Shown here: one piece after another, positions 1 through 9,042 of the stretch
Position numbering within the stretch: position 1 is the stretch's first letter
Layout of the letters: each line of letters opens with the position of its first letter
DNA from: Desulfuromonas thiophila
GTDB lineage: Bacteria > Desulfobacterota > Desulfuromonadia > Desulfuromonadales > Desulfuromonadaceae
Direction of reading: 5' to 3'
NCBI RefSeq assembly: GCF_900101955.1
Contig: NZ_FNAQ01000008.1
Location: 35,782-99,781, forward strand
DNA: 64,000 nucleotides
Notes under the pieces: generated by a model
Told to the model about the DNA's origin: nothing
The model's database searches: none
What the model saw: only the letters and a program-made list of their open reading frames with translations
Made by a program: the position numbers and the translations under genes

Positions 1-38
1 TTATTTTGTGGAGGCTTGAAAAAGGTCGCCGTGGGGGT

Positions 39-1472
39 TCAGGCGATTTCTTCGGCTTCCAGATCGGTGCTACGGCTATTGGCCTGACCGATCCGGTTGA
101 AGAACAGCAGCAGGCTGCCAATCGCGATGGTGATGCCGATGCCGCTGGCCAGTGGCAGGCTCAAGCCGAAACCAATCTGATCGTAGGCCAGATAGCTGGT
201 GGTGACGGCGGTCATGAAGGTGGCGGGCACGGTGGCGATCCAGTGGCACCTGGCCCGCTTGAGCAGCCAGGCGGCGCTGGCCCAGAGCACGATGGTGGCC
301 AGGGTCTGGTTGGCCCAGCCGAAATAGCGCCAGATGATGTCGAACTTGCCCAGCGAGATGGCGAAACCGACGGCGAACAGCGGCACCGACAGCAGCAGTC
401 GCGGCCGAATGGCCTGTTGGGGCAGACGGCAGAAGTCGGCGATGATCAGGCGGGCGCTGCGGAAGGCGGTATCACCGGAGGTGATGGGCAGAATGATCAC
501 GCCGATAATGGCCAGCAGGCCGCCGAAGGGGCCGAGCAGGGTGGTGGAGATTTCGTTGACCACCGTGGCAGGACCGCCGCTGGCAAGAGCCGCATTCAGG
601 GCGCTCGAACCATTGTAAAACGACATGCCGAGGGTGGCCCAGATCAGCGCGACAATGCCTTCGCCAATCATGGCACCGTAGAATACCGGCCGGCCATAGC
701 GCTCGTTGCCCATGCAGCGGGCCATCAGCGGGGACTGGGTGGCGTGAAAGCCGCTGAGAGCGCCGCAGGCGATGGTGATGAACATCAGGGGCCACAGGGG
801 CAGTTCTTTCGGATGCAGGTTGGCGAGGGTGAGCTCGGGATAAATGGGGTAGCCCTTGAACCAGAGGGCGGCCGTCAGACCGAAGGCCATGAACAGCAGT
901 ACCGCGCCGAACAGGGGGTAGATGCGACCGATGATCTTGTCGATGGGCAGGATCGTGGCCAGAAAATAGTAGCCGAAGATCAGCGCCACCCATAGCGGCA
1001 CGGCCAGTCCGCTGAGATTGCCGAGCAGCTTGGCAGGGCCGAGAACAAATACCACGCCCACCAGCAGCAACAGCACAATGGAAAACAGCCGCATGAACTG
1101 TTTAAAAACGGGGCCCAGTTCCTGCCCGACCACGTCGGGCACGCTTTTGCCGTCGTAGCGCAGCGAGAGCATGCCGGAAAAATAATCGTGCACCGCACCG
1201 GCGAAGATGGAGCCGAGCACGATCCACAGCAGGGCTGAAGGTCCATAGAGAGCGCCGAGAATCGGCCCGAAGATCGGGCCGAGACCGGCGATGTTGAGCA
1301 GCTGCACCAGAAACAGCTTGGTTGGTGACATTTCGATGTAGTCAACGCCATCGGCCAGCCGTACGGCCGGGGTTGGTCGATGGGGCTGAATGCCGAAGAT
1401 GCGTTCGACCAAAACGCCATAGGTGAAATAACCGGCAATCAACAGGGCCACGCAGAGAAAAAACAGAGCCAT
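39..1472 (-). CDS. cstA: CstA/BtsT-family transporter (carbon starvation protein A)
   Basis: Predicted inner-membrane peptide or pyruvate transporter of the carbon-starvation family. The protein (about 477 aa) is hydrophobic almost throughout, with a dozen or so membrane segments, and has the family stretch GLGPIFGPILGALYGP near residue 65. It is much shorter than E. coli CstA or BtsT (about 700 aa), a length common in deltaproteobacterial members. I chose the ATG at 1472 over the GTG at 1475 because a GGGAGG ribosome site sits 6 nt upstream. A LytTR regulator and LytS-type kinase lie just upstream on the same strand, the BtsS/BtsR-BtsT arrangement of E. coli. Pyruvate as substrate is inferred from that context only. 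Confidence 0.88.
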   Translation of the reverse strand: MALFFLCVALLIAGYFTYGVLVERIFGIQPHRPTPAVRLADGVDYIEMSPTKLFLVQLLNIAGLGPIFGPILGALYGPSALLWIVLGSIFAGAVHDYFSGMLSLRYDGKSVPDVVGQELGPVFKQFMRLFSIVLLLLVGVVFVLGPAKLLGNLSGLAVPLWVALIFGYYFLATILPIDKIIGRIYPLFGAVLLFMAFGLTAALWFKGYPIYPELTLANLHPKELPLWPLMFITIACGALSGFHATQSPLMARCMGNERYGRPVFYGAMIGEGIVALIWATLGMSFYNGSSALNAALASGGPATVVNEISTTLLGPFGGLLAIIGVIILPITSGDTAFRSARLIIADFCRLPQQAIRPRLLLSVPLFAVGFAISLGKFDIIWRYFGWANQTLATIVLWASAAWLLKRARCHWIATVPATFMTAVTTSYLAYDQIGFGLSLPLASGIGITIAIGSLLLFFNRIGQANSRSTDLEAEEIA

Positions 1473-1586
1473 CACACACCTCCCGTTTGCAAAATCGATA
1501 AAACTTTTTTTGATCTTTTGCGGCCAGCATAGACCCGTTGCGTTATTGTCGGGCGCCCTGGCTGGTGGGTGGCAGCACGAAGGGGG

Positions 1587-1615
1587 TGAGCGGTCGCTGA
1601 CAGGGGCTGAGCGGT
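1587..1615 (-). promoter_or_regulatory. Direct repeat resembling the BtsR (LytTR) operator
   Basis: On the minus strand ACCGCTCA occurs twice, separated by exactly 13 nt (plus-strand TGAGCGGT at 1587-1594 and 1608-1615). As I recall it, the E. coli BtsR (YehT) site upstream of btsT is ACC(G/A)CT(C/T)A-N13-ACC(G/A)CT(C/T)A. The repeat lies about 115 nt upstream of the cstA start and just past the 3' end of the LytTR regulator gene, where an activator site would be expected. Confidence 0.7.
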
Positions 1616-1628
1616 CGTGTGAGCGGCA

Positions 1629-2345
1629 TCAGAGCTGGCTGATGTGGCTGCGAAGCTGGCGCAGATAACGGCGACTGACGGGCACGAGCTGGCCGGAGCG
1701 GGTACGGATGCGGGCCAGGCCCTGACCCTGCAGCTGGATTTCATCGACCTGATCGAGGTTGATCAGATACTGCCGATGACAGCGCAGCAGAGCGGTGCGC
1801 TGTTCGATGATCTTCAGGCTCAGATCGCAGAAGGCCCGGTCGCTGGCGGTAACGACATAGATGCCGCCAAGTTCGCAGACGACGTATTCGACCTGGCGGA
1901 CATCGACGAGCCGGATGCGGTTTGTGCTGCTGCACGGCAGCTGGCGCAGGGGACGGAGGGCTGTCTGCAGGGCCAGTGGATGGCCCGTGCGGTGGTCGAG
2001 GCGGTCGAGTGCCTGGTTCAGCCGTTCGGCTGTGACGGGTTTAAGCAGGTAATCACAGGCGTTTTCCTCGAAGGCCTTGAGGGCGTAGCTGTCATAGGCT
2101 GTTACAAAGATCACCTGGGGCAGCAGGCTTTCATCGATCAACTGCAACAGGGCGAAACCGTCGAGTACCGGCATCTGAATATCAAGGAACAACAGCTCGG
2201 GTTTTTCGCGCTGCAGCGCCCGCAGGGCTTCGAAGGCATTGGCACAACTGGCCACCACCTCAATGCGGCCGGTTTCTGCCAGCAGCTCGACGAGTTCCTG
2301 TCGGGCCGGCGCTTCGTCATCCACCACCAGCGCCCGGCGTTTCAT
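1629..2345 (-). CDS. LytTR-type response regulator (BtsR-like)
   Basis: Two-component response regulator of 238 aa. An N-terminal receiver domain (about 1-120) has the acidic pair in VVDDEAPAR, phospho-acceptor Asp in LFLDIQMP and Lys in YLLKPV. A C-terminal LytTR DNA-binding domain (about 135-238) follows, which binds direct repeats. An upstream ATG at 2390 is possible, but the start at 2345 begins the receiver fold (MKRRALVVDDE) and overlaps the kinase stop codon as ATGA, so it is preferred. The likely target is the transporter gene immediately downstream, whose upstream region carries a BtsR-like repeat. Confidence 0.88.
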   Translation of the reverse strand: MKRRALVVDDEAPARQELVELLAETGRIEVVASCANAFEALRALQREKPELLFLDIQMPVLDGFALLQLIDESLLPQVIFVTAYDSYALKAFEENACDYLLKPVTAERLNQALDRLDHRTGHPLALQTALRPLRQLPCSSTNRIRLVDVRQVEYVVCELGGIYVVTASDRAFCDLSLKIIEQRTALLRCHRQYLINLDQVDEIQLQGQGLARIRTRSGQLVPVSRRYLRQLRSHISQL

Positions 2346-4021
2346 GGGGCCTCCTGTGGCAATGGCAGTTTCAGGCAGACGCGGGTCCATTCATCGGCCT
2401 GACAGGTGACACTCAGACCATAGGCACCGCCGTAGAGATTCTGAATGCGGCGGTGTACCAGCGACAATCCCAGACCGTCATGCGCCGGATCGGGCTGGTA
2501 GCAGCCGGCGTTGTCTTCGATTTCCAGGATCACGCAGCTGTCGCACTGCCGGCCGCGCAGACTGAGCCGGCCCGGTTCAAGTCGCTGGCTGAAGCCATGT
2601 TTAATGGCGTTCTCCACCAGCGGCTGCAGGCTGAAGCTGGGCAGTTTCAGGTTCAGCAGCGCCGGCTCGATGGCCTGTTCAATCTGCAGCCGGCCGTCGA
2701 AGCGGGCCTGTTCAATGGCCAGATAGGCGTTGACGTGATCCAGTTCATCGGCCAGGGTCACCAGGTCGCCGGCCCGTTTGAGATTCTTGCGGAAAAAGTC
2801 GGACAGATGCAGCAGCAGTTGCCGCGCCCTGGCCGGGTTCTGGCGTAGTACGGCGATGATGGTATTGAGGGCGTTGAACAGAAAGTGCGGGTTGACCTGG
2901 GCCTGGGCCAGCTTCAGTTCGGAGGTGATCAACAGGCGTTTTTGTTCTTCATAGCGCGAGCGCAGCAGCTGTTCCGACAGCAGGCGGGCGATGCCTTCAC
3001 CCAGGGTGCGGTTGAGGTTGAGAAACAGCTTGTGTTTGGGTTCATACAGCTTGATGGTGCCGATTACCTCGTTGTCGAGTCGTAGCGGCACTACCAGTGC
3101 CGAACCCAACGGACAGTCGGGCCGCAGGACACAGTGATAGGGTTCGCTGAGCCCGTCGGCAAAGAGGATACGGTTTTCGGCAATGGCGCGGCGGGTCAGG
3201 TCCGAGGCAATGGGACTGCCGGGCCGGTGATGGTCGGCGGCGAGACCAACAAAGGCCAATACCTGCTGCCGGTTGGTGACAGCCACGGCACCGACACCGG
3301 TTTCGCGCTGGATGATGCGGGCGATGGCCGGTGCTGCCGCCGCCAGATCGACCCCCTGGGCAAACAGGCCGAGGGTGTGTTCGGCAATGTTGAGGGCCCG
3401 GGCCGAGAACAGCACACCGAAGGTGTCGTACATGCTTTTTTGATCGCGCATGATGCTGATAAACAGGGCCGCGCCGGCCGCATTGGCCAGCATCATCGGT
3501 GCGGCGATGGTTTGCACCAGTGCCAGCGCTTCGTGCCATGGCCGGGCCAGAAGCAGCAGAATGAGCATCTGCAGGGCTTCGGCCATAAAGGTGGTGACAA
3601 AGGCCAGTGCCGGGCGGAAGAGTTCGGAATCGTGGCCACGGCGCACCAGATACAGATGCACCAGGCCACCGAGCAGACCTTCGGCCGTGGTGGAAACACC
3701 GCAGGCAAAGGCGGTGAAACCGCCGAGGGCATAGCGATGCAGCCCTCCGGTCAGGCCGACGGCGGTGCCCAGCAGGGGCCCGCCGATGAGACCGGCCAGG
3801 ACCGCGCCGATGGCGCGGGTGTTGGCGATGGCGTCCTGCACCGGCAGACCGAAATAGGTGCCAAGGATGGAAAAGGTGGAAAAAATGGCATACAGCAGCA
3901 GCTTGTGGCGTGGTTGCAGCACGGTGCTGGCCAGGGGTCTGAAGGCCGGAGACTTGCTGAACAGGTAGGCAATGACGAGAAACACCGACAACTGTTGCAG
4001 CAGGGCGAGGATCAGCTCCAC
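2342..4021 (-). CDS. LytS/BtsS-type sensor histidine kinase
   Basis: Membrane sensor kinase, 559 aa. The N-terminal part (about 1-190) is a multi-span 5TM-LYT-type sensor with the family stretch GGLHRYALGG. A GAF-like region follows (about 215-350), then a His_kinase domain with phospho-acceptor His in NPHFLFNALNT (near 385) and an ATPase domain with the N-box LVENAIKHG. The start codon is GTG, with GGAG 8 nt upstream. It overlaps the upstream DUF4130 gene by 10 nt and its own regulator by 4 nt, so the pair is translationally coupled. By analogy with BtsS it may respond to pyruvate; ligand identity is inference. Confidence 0.87.
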   Translation of the reverse strand: MELILALLQQLSVFLVIAYLFSKSPAFRPLASTVLQPRHKLLLYAIFSTFSILGTYFGLPVQDAIANTRAIGAVLAGLIGGPLLGTAVGLTGGLHRYALGGFTAFACGVSTTAEGLLGGLVHLYLVRRGHDSELFRPALAFVTTFMAEALQMLILLLLARPWHEALALVQTIAAPMMLANAAGAALFISIMRDQKSMYDTFGVLFSARALNIAEHTLGLFAQGVDLAAAAPAIARIIQRETGVGAVAVTNRQQVLAFVGLAADHHRPGSPIASDLTRRAIAENRILFADGLSEPYHCVLRPDCPLGSALVVPLRLDNEVIGTIKLYEPKHKLFLNLNRTLGEGIARLLSEQLLRSRYEEQKRLLITSELKLAQAQVNPHFLFNALNTIIAVLRQNPARARQLLLHLSDFFRKNLKRAGDLVTLADELDHVNAYLAIEQARFDGRLQIEQAIEPALLNLKLPSFSLQPLVENAIKHGFSQRLEPGRLSLRGRQCDSCVILEIEDNAGCYQPDPAHDGLGLSLVHRRIQNLYGGAYGLSVTCQADEWTRVCLKLPLPQEAP

Positions 4022-4794
4022 GATTCAGGCTCCACGGTAGCGGGTGGTTGCAGCTCACAGAGAAATTCGCGGTATTTCAGCGGCAGAAACTGGCGTTGCA
4101 AGCGCGGGTTGCGTCGTTCGGGAATGGCGCTGTGGTGGTGGAAGGTGCGCCACAGGGCCTGCCATTGCAGTTCCTCGTCGCTGGCCGCGGCGGGCTGTTG
4201 CAGGCTCAGTTGCCCCAGGGCCCAATGTTGGCCGTCGCACAGTACCGCCGTCTGACGGCCGACATCCTCGATCAGCCACTGCTGCCCGGCTAGCCGACGA
4301 CGAAAATGGGGGGCCAGCAGGGCGATGATGTCGGCGTCGGGCCGGCAGCGGCCATAGTAAAGACCGACAGGGTTGTCGGCCAGCTGGCAGTGCGCAAAGC
4401 GCAGCAGGCCCTTGAAGCGGTGAACCTCGTGGTGGGTGAAGCGGGCGGCCTGGTGCACGCTCTGTACCGCCGGATGGGTGAGCTGGTCGTCCAGGCGCCG
4501 GCGTAGGCGCCAACCCAGCGCCAGATAGTGATAAAGTTGCAGCTCGATGCCGGGGCGCCGGCTTAAAAAGGCGTGACGCAGCTGGCATTCGACCGCCGCG
4601 CCCAGATGGCGGCGGACCTGCATCAGTAACGCATCGGCCTGGCGGGGTTCGCAAGAATGCTGTTCGGGCGGAAACAGGCTGCTGTTCTGCGCCGCGCCTG
4701 GCGGCTGGATGCTGTCCGGCTGGCGCCGGTTGCGGAACAGCTGGTAGAGCAGGCTGAGCAGACCGGCGTAACTGCCATCGTAACCGTAATGCAT
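4012..4794 (-). CDS. DUF4130 / TIGR03915-like DNA metabolism protein
   Basis: A 260-aa protein that starts MHYGYDGSYAGLLSLLYQLF, the signature N-terminus of the DUF4130 (TIGR03915) family of predicted DNA-metabolism proteins. Members of this family are almost always encoded beside a specific radical SAM protein, as here: the radical SAM stop and this start overlap as TGATG. In some bacteria DUF4130 is fused to a uracil-DNA-glycosylase domain; no such domain is visible here. The biochemical activity is not established, and a role in DNA repair or base modification is inferred from those fusions. Confidence 0.8.
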   Translation of the reverse strand: MHYGYDGSYAGLLSLLYQLFRNRRQPDSIQPPGAAQNSSLFPPEQHSCEPRQADALLMQVRRHLGAAVECQLRHAFLSRRPGIELQLYHYLALGWRLRRRLDDQLTHPAVQSVHQAARFTHHEVHRFKGLLRFAHCQLADNPVGLYYGRCRPDADIIALLAPHFRRRLAGQQWLIEDVGRQTAVLCDGQHWALGQLSLQQPAAASDEELQWQALWRTFHHHSAIPERRNPRLQRQFLPLKYREFLCELQPPATVEPESWS

Positions 4795-6053
4795 CAGAAT
4801 TCTCCACTGATGGCGGAAAACAGTTCCAGTTGCTGGGGTGGCGGGCTCTGGCCGGGGTGGGGCAGCAGGCGCTGGGCCAGCCGCGCCGACTGGGGATCGA
4901 GATCGGCCGGGCAGCGCCCCGACAGGCTGATGAAATAACGCGCCCGCTTGAGCACCACACCCAGCCCCTTCAGGTCGTCCAGCCGCAGGGGGCCGACACG
5001 GCGGGCCTGGACGATGCGCTGGGCCGAGCGCAGGCCGATACCGGGCACCCGCAGCAGGGCGGTTTTGTCGGCGCGGTTGATGTCGACGGGAAAGAAGTCG
5101 CGGTGGCGCAGGGCCCAGCAGGCCTTGGGGTCAAGCTGCAGATCGAACCAGGGCGCGTTGCCATCGAGCAGCTCGTCGGCTGAAAAACCATAGAAGCGCA
5201 GCAGCCAGTCGGCCTGATAGAGCCGATGCTCGCGCAGCAGGGGCGGTTGCTGCAGGGCGGGCAGACGACTGTCGGCCTGCACCGGCACAAAGGCGGAATA
5301 GTACACCCGTTTCAGCGCCAGCTTGCCGTAGAGAGCTTCGGACAGACGCAGGATCTGCCAGTCGTTTTCGGCACTGGCGCCGACAATCAGCTGGGTGCTC
5401 TGGCCGCCCGGTGCGAATAGCGGCGCCTTGGCAGATTTGCGCCGTTCCGCCTGGCAGGCACTGATGCCGTCGCGCAGCTGGCGCATGGGCTGCAGAATGG
5501 CGTCGCGGTCCTTGTCTGGTGCCAGCAGGCGCAGACTCGGTTCGCTGGGCAGTTCGATATTGACGCTGACACGGTCGGCCAGCGCGCCGGCCTGGGCCAC
5601 CAGACGGGGATCGGCGCCCGGCACCACCTTCAGATGGATGTACCCGCCGAAGCCGTGCTGCTGGCGCAGCAGGCGCACCGTTGCCAGCATCTGCTCCATG
5701 CTGTAGTCGGGGTGGCGCTGCACCCCGCTGCTGAGAAACAGGCCCTCAATATAGTTGCGGCGGTAGAAATTGACTGTCAGATCGGCCAGTTCGGCCGGTG
5801 TCAGGCTGGCGCGGGGGATGTCGTTGCTGCGGCGGTTGATGCAGTAGGCGCAATCGTAGAGGCAGTGATTGCTCTGCAGAATCTTCAGCAGGCTGATGCA
5901 GCGGCCGTCGGCCGACCAGCTGTGGCAGCAGCCGGCCGGCAGATTCTGCCCCAGCCGCCCACCACGGGCACTGCCGCTGGAGGAGCAGGAGGCATCGTAG
6001 CGCGCGCTTTCAGCCAGCAGGGCGATGCGCTGTTGCAACGAAAGGGCCTTCAT
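4794..6053 (-). CDS. Putative DNA modification/repair radical SAM protein (TIGR03916-like)
   Basis: Radical SAM protein of 419 aa. The [4Fe-4S] site is the CxxxCxxC in CLYDCAYC (about residue 64). The radical SAM barrel spans roughly 50-260, and a C-terminal helix-hairpin-helix region (about 330-375, around LLRVPGIGLRSAQRIV) suggests nucleic-acid binding. This domain order and the adjacent DUF4130 gene match the TIGR03916 family. It overlaps the upstream potassium channel by ATGA. The substrate is unknown; involvement in DNA base repair or modification is inferred from partner families. Confidence 0.85.
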   Translation of the reverse strand: MKALSLQQRIALLAESARYDASCSSSGSARGGRLGQNLPAGCCHSWSADGRCISLLKILQSNHCLYDCAYCINRRSNDIPRASLTPAELADLTVNFYRRNYIEGLFLSSGVQRHPDYSMEQMLATVRLLRQQHGFGGYIHLKVVPGADPRLVAQAGALADRVSVNIELPSEPSLRLLAPDKDRDAILQPMRQLRDGISACQAERRKSAKAPLFAPGGQSTQLIVGASAENDWQILRLSEALYGKLALKRVYYSAFVPVQADSRLPALQQPPLLREHRLYQADWLLRFYGFSADELLDGNAPWFDLQLDPKACWALRHRDFFPVDINRADKTALLRVPGIGLRSAQRIVQARRVGPLRLDDLKGLGVVLKRARYFISLSGRCPADLDPQSARLAQRLLPHPGQSPPPQQLELFSAISGEF

Positions 6054-7750
6054 GCGTTCTCCGTGCGCGGGTATCGCCGGTCGAAGGCCTTTTCCTGCTC
6101 GGCGCTACCGATCAGCAGCAGGGTCAGATCGGCCTGCAGCAGGGTTTTCGGTTCCGGGGTGGTATTCATCTCATCCGCGGCGTTTTTCAGCGCTACTACC
6201 GAACAACCCAGCTCAGGTCGCAGCCGCGAGGCTTCAAGGGTTTTGCCGATCAGTTCGGTCGGCACCGGCCGGCGGAACAGATGCATGCCTTCGCTTAAAA
6301 ATGCCGATTCCTTGCGATCGAGCAGATTCATCAGAATGGTGGCGCCCACCGAGGCGTTGGAAACGACGAAATCGGCGCCGGCGGCATAGAGCTGATCGAT
6401 GTTTTCATCCTGATTGGCGCGGGCGACAATGCGGATGTGCGGGTTGAGATGGCGACTGGCCAGGGTGAGAAAAACGTTGGTGTTGTCATCGTTGGTGGTG
6501 ACGATGACACCGCTGGCCCGGTCAAAGCCGGCCTTCTGCAGGGTTTCCCTGTCGGTGGCGTCGCCGTAAACCGGCACATGCTTGCGGCAGCTGGTGCTGC
6601 GCCGCTGGTCGATCAGCACAAAGGGTACCGGTTTGCGTTCGAGAAAGGTGGCGGCAGCGCAGCCGATGCGGCCATGGCCAAGAACGAAGACCAGATCATC
6701 GGCCGTGGGGTTACCGATGAGCAGTTCCAGCGCCTGCAGTTGTTCGCGGCTGCCGGCCAGCAGCGCCAGGCTGTCGGGCGCCAGAATGCTGTCGGGGGTG
6801 GGCAGGCTTAGCTGGCCTCGCCGCCACAGACCGATGACCGACAGGCCGGTCTGCTGGCGGATGGCGGATTCGGCCAGGGTTTTGCCGGCAAAGGGGGTGC
6901 CATAGAGGGGGATTTCGGCGATCTGCAACGCACCGAAACTGTCGAGCACGTGGGCCATGGCGCCGTGGGTGGTGGCACGGGTGGCGAGAAAGCGGCCGAG
7001 GATGCGGGGCAGGGCAATAACCTGGTTGGCGCCGGCCAGGCGCAGCAGCTCCTGATGATCGCTGTCGCGCACCAGGGTCACCACCGGTGTCTGGCACAGG
7101 CTGCGCAGGGTCAGGCAGACGTTGGCGTTTTCGGGGTCGGACAGATTGGCCACCACATAACGCGCCGTCTTCACCCGCAGGCCGCGCAGCACCTGGGCAT
7201 CGGTGGGAGCGCCGTAGACCACCTTGAAGCCCTCCTGTTCTTCAAGCATCAGGGCCTGGTCGTAATTGTCCGTCACCACCACGAACAGCAGGTTGCGGGC
7301 CTGCAACTTGCGGATGAAGGCGCGGATGATGGGGTCGATGCCGAAGATCAGGATGTGGCCGCTGGTGCTGGCGGCCAGTTCGTAGGTCGGGCGGTAGCGC
7401 AGGCGCTGTTCGATCCAGGGCGCCAGAAACAGGCTGACCAGGCCAAAGGGCAGGATGATCAGCAGAAAGATCACGCCGGAGAGGGTAACCAGGGTGGCGA
7501 AGATGAAACCGGTGTCGCTATGGAAGGTGATGTCGCCGAACCCCAGGGTGGTCATCACCGTGATGGTCCAGTAGATGCCGGCGATAAACGAGTATTCGCG
7601 GCCTTCCAGCTCCAGCATCAGGTAGCGGAACAGGCTGGCGTAGAGCAAAATCAGAACGAGCAGGAACAGGCCGTAAAGCGCCAGAACCTTCAGGTTCTGA
7701 CGGGCGCGGCCGCGTACAAAATAGGCCAGTTCCGCGGCAAAGGATTTCAT
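6050..7750 (-). CDS. Two-RCK (TrkA-N) potassium channel protein
   Basis: Predicted K+ channel, 566 aa. Two membrane segments (about 22-50 and 85-112) flank a pore helix and selectivity filter TLGFGD near residue 73. Two cytoplasmic RCK/TrkA-N domains follow (starting near HILIFGIDP at about 132 and VFVLGHGRIG at about 354), each with a TrkA-C-like segment. Duplicated RCK domains are typical of ligand-gated prokaryotic channels. It appears to be the first gene of an overlapping run with the radical SAM, DUF4130, LytS and LytR genes. That association with DNA-repair-like proteins is unusual. Confidence 0.87.
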   Translation of the reverse strand: MKSFAAELAYFVRGRARQNLKVLALYGLFLLVLILLYASLFRYLMLELEGREYSFIAGIYWTITVMTTLGFGDITFHSDTGFIFATLVTLSGVIFLLIILPFGLVSLFLAPWIEQRLRYRPTYELAASTSGHILIFGIDPIIRAFIRKLQARNLLFVVVTDNYDQALMLEEQEGFKVVYGAPTDAQVLRGLRVKTARYVVANLSDPENANVCLTLRSLCQTPVVTLVRDSDHQELLRLAGANQVIALPRILGRFLATRATTHGAMAHVLDSFGALQIAEIPLYGTPFAGKTLAESAIRQQTGLSVIGLWRRGQLSLPTPDSILAPDSLALLAGSREQLQALELLIGNPTADDLVFVLGHGRIGCAAATFLERKPVPFVLIDQRRSTSCRKHVPVYGDATDRETLQKAGFDRASGVIVTTNDDNTNVFLTLASRHLNPHIRIVARANQDENIDQLYAAGADFVVSNASVGATILMNLLDRKESAFLSEGMHLFRRPVPTELIGKTLEASRLRPELGCSVVALKNAADEMNTTPEPKTLLQADLTLLLIGSAEQEKAFDRRYPRTENA

Positions 7751-7847
7751 GAAGGCTCCGGCAGGTCGGGTGAGTTCTCATCATACCCCGAAGGCGGCGG
7801 CAAAATCCATCCCGCGAACGCCGGTTTCAGACGCGCCTGCCGATCGT

Positions 7848-8999
7848 TCAGGGCCGCAGCCGGGCGGCCACCAGGGCCAGGGCGGCGTAGATGCGGGCGG
7901 CGGCTTCCACCTGGGCCAGACTGGTCTGCTCTTCGGCGGTATGGGCGGTTTCGAGCGAACCGGGGCCAAGGATCAGTGGCTGGCTGCCGGCCTCGAAGAA
8001 CAGGTTGCCGTCGGAATGGGAACGGAACGGCAGCGGGTCGAGGGGCAGGTTGAGGCGTGGATAGACGTCTTCCAGGACGGCGGTCAACGGATTGTCCAGC
8101 GGCAGTTGATAGCCGCAGGCCTCGAAATCGAAGGACTGTTCCAGATCCAGCTCACGAATGCTGCGGCGGGCCTTGGCCAGCAGCGCTTCGATCTGCTGGC
8201 GCACCTCGGCCGGACCGAGATCGGGCGGCAGATGCAGATCAATGAGGGTTTCGCAGCGATCCGGCACCACAAAGCCGGCGCGTGACGAACTCATTTCGCG
8301 GATGGAATAGACCAGGCGGGCATCAGGGCCATCGAACAACTCGGAGCGCTCAAGTTGCAGCAGCACCCGCAGCATGGAACTGATGGCGTTATGGCCCAGT
8401 TCCGGCAGCGAGGAATGGATGCGACGGCCCTGGGTGGTAAGAGCCAGTTCCATGTAGCCGTAATGGCTGAAGGCCGGCAGCAGCCCGGTCGGTTCGCCGA
8501 TCACAACCCAGGGGGGCGCCTTGCTCTGGCGCAGAAAACAGGCGCTGCCGTCACCATTTTCCTCCTCGCCCACCACCAGCAGCAGCCCCAGGGGCGGACG
8601 CTGTTCGGGCGGCAGGGTCGCCAGTGCCAGCCAGGCCTCGACCATGGCGGCGCAGCCACCCTTCATGTCGGCGCTGCCCAGGCCGCGCACCACGCCCCAT
8701 TCCTCCACCGCGGCATAGTCCTCGATATCCCAGGCCGCTACCGTGTCGACATGGCCCATCAGGTACAGCGGTGGTGTCTCGCCGCCCATGGTCGCCAGCA
8801 GATTGAAGCGCTCCGGTTCCTCCGGGTCGAGAATCTGCCGCTGCACGGCGATGCCGGCCGCTGCCAGACGTTCCTCCAGATAGAGCTGGATATCCTCTTC
8901 CTTGCCCGACGGTGAGTAGATGTCGATCATGTCCATCAGGGTTTGGCGCAGGCGTTGGGGATCGATGGCGTTCCAGACCGGTTCGAGCAGGGTCAGCAT
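7848..8999 (-). CDS. M20-family metallopeptidase (ArgE/DapE/CPG2-like)
   Basis: Zinc-dependent amidohydrolase/peptidase, 383 aa. Metal and catalytic motifs are present: LMGHVDTVAAWD (His and Asp, about 92), GLGSADMKGG (about 122) and the catalytic Glu pair in VVGEEENGDGS (about 152). A dimerisation (lid) domain lies in the middle, and a C-terminal His in TAHTAEEQ completes the site. The family includes acetylornithine deacetylase, succinyl-diaminopimelate desuccinylase and carboxypeptidase G2; the sequence alone does not decide which. A GGAG ribosome site lies 5 nt before the ATG. Confidence 0.82.
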   Translation of the reverse strand: MLTLLEPVWNAIDPQRLRQTLMDMIDIYSPSGKEEDIQLYLEERLAAAGIAVQRQILDPEEPERFNLLATMGGETPPLYLMGHVDTVAAWDIEDYAAVEEWGVVRGLGSADMKGGCAAMVEAWLALATLPPEQRPPLGLLLVVGEEENGDGSACFLRQSKAPPWVVIGEPTGLLPAFSHYGYMELALTTQGRRIHSSLPELGHNAISSMLRVLLQLERSELFDGPDARLVYSIREMSSSRAGFVVPDRCETLIDLHLPPDLGPAEVRQQIEALLAKARRSIRELDLEQSFDFEACGYQLPLDNPLTAVLEDVYPRLNLPLDPLPFRSHSDGNLFFEAGSQPLILGPGSLETAHTAEEQTSLAQVEAAARIYAALALVAARLRP

Positions 9000-9042
9000 A
9001 AAAGCTCCGGGATTGAGGGCGGCTGGGTGATTGAAGGACGGA

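Noticed and set aside
1..38. Possible gene before cstA 3' end
   Set aside because: Only 38 nt; no start, stop or terminator can be assigned.
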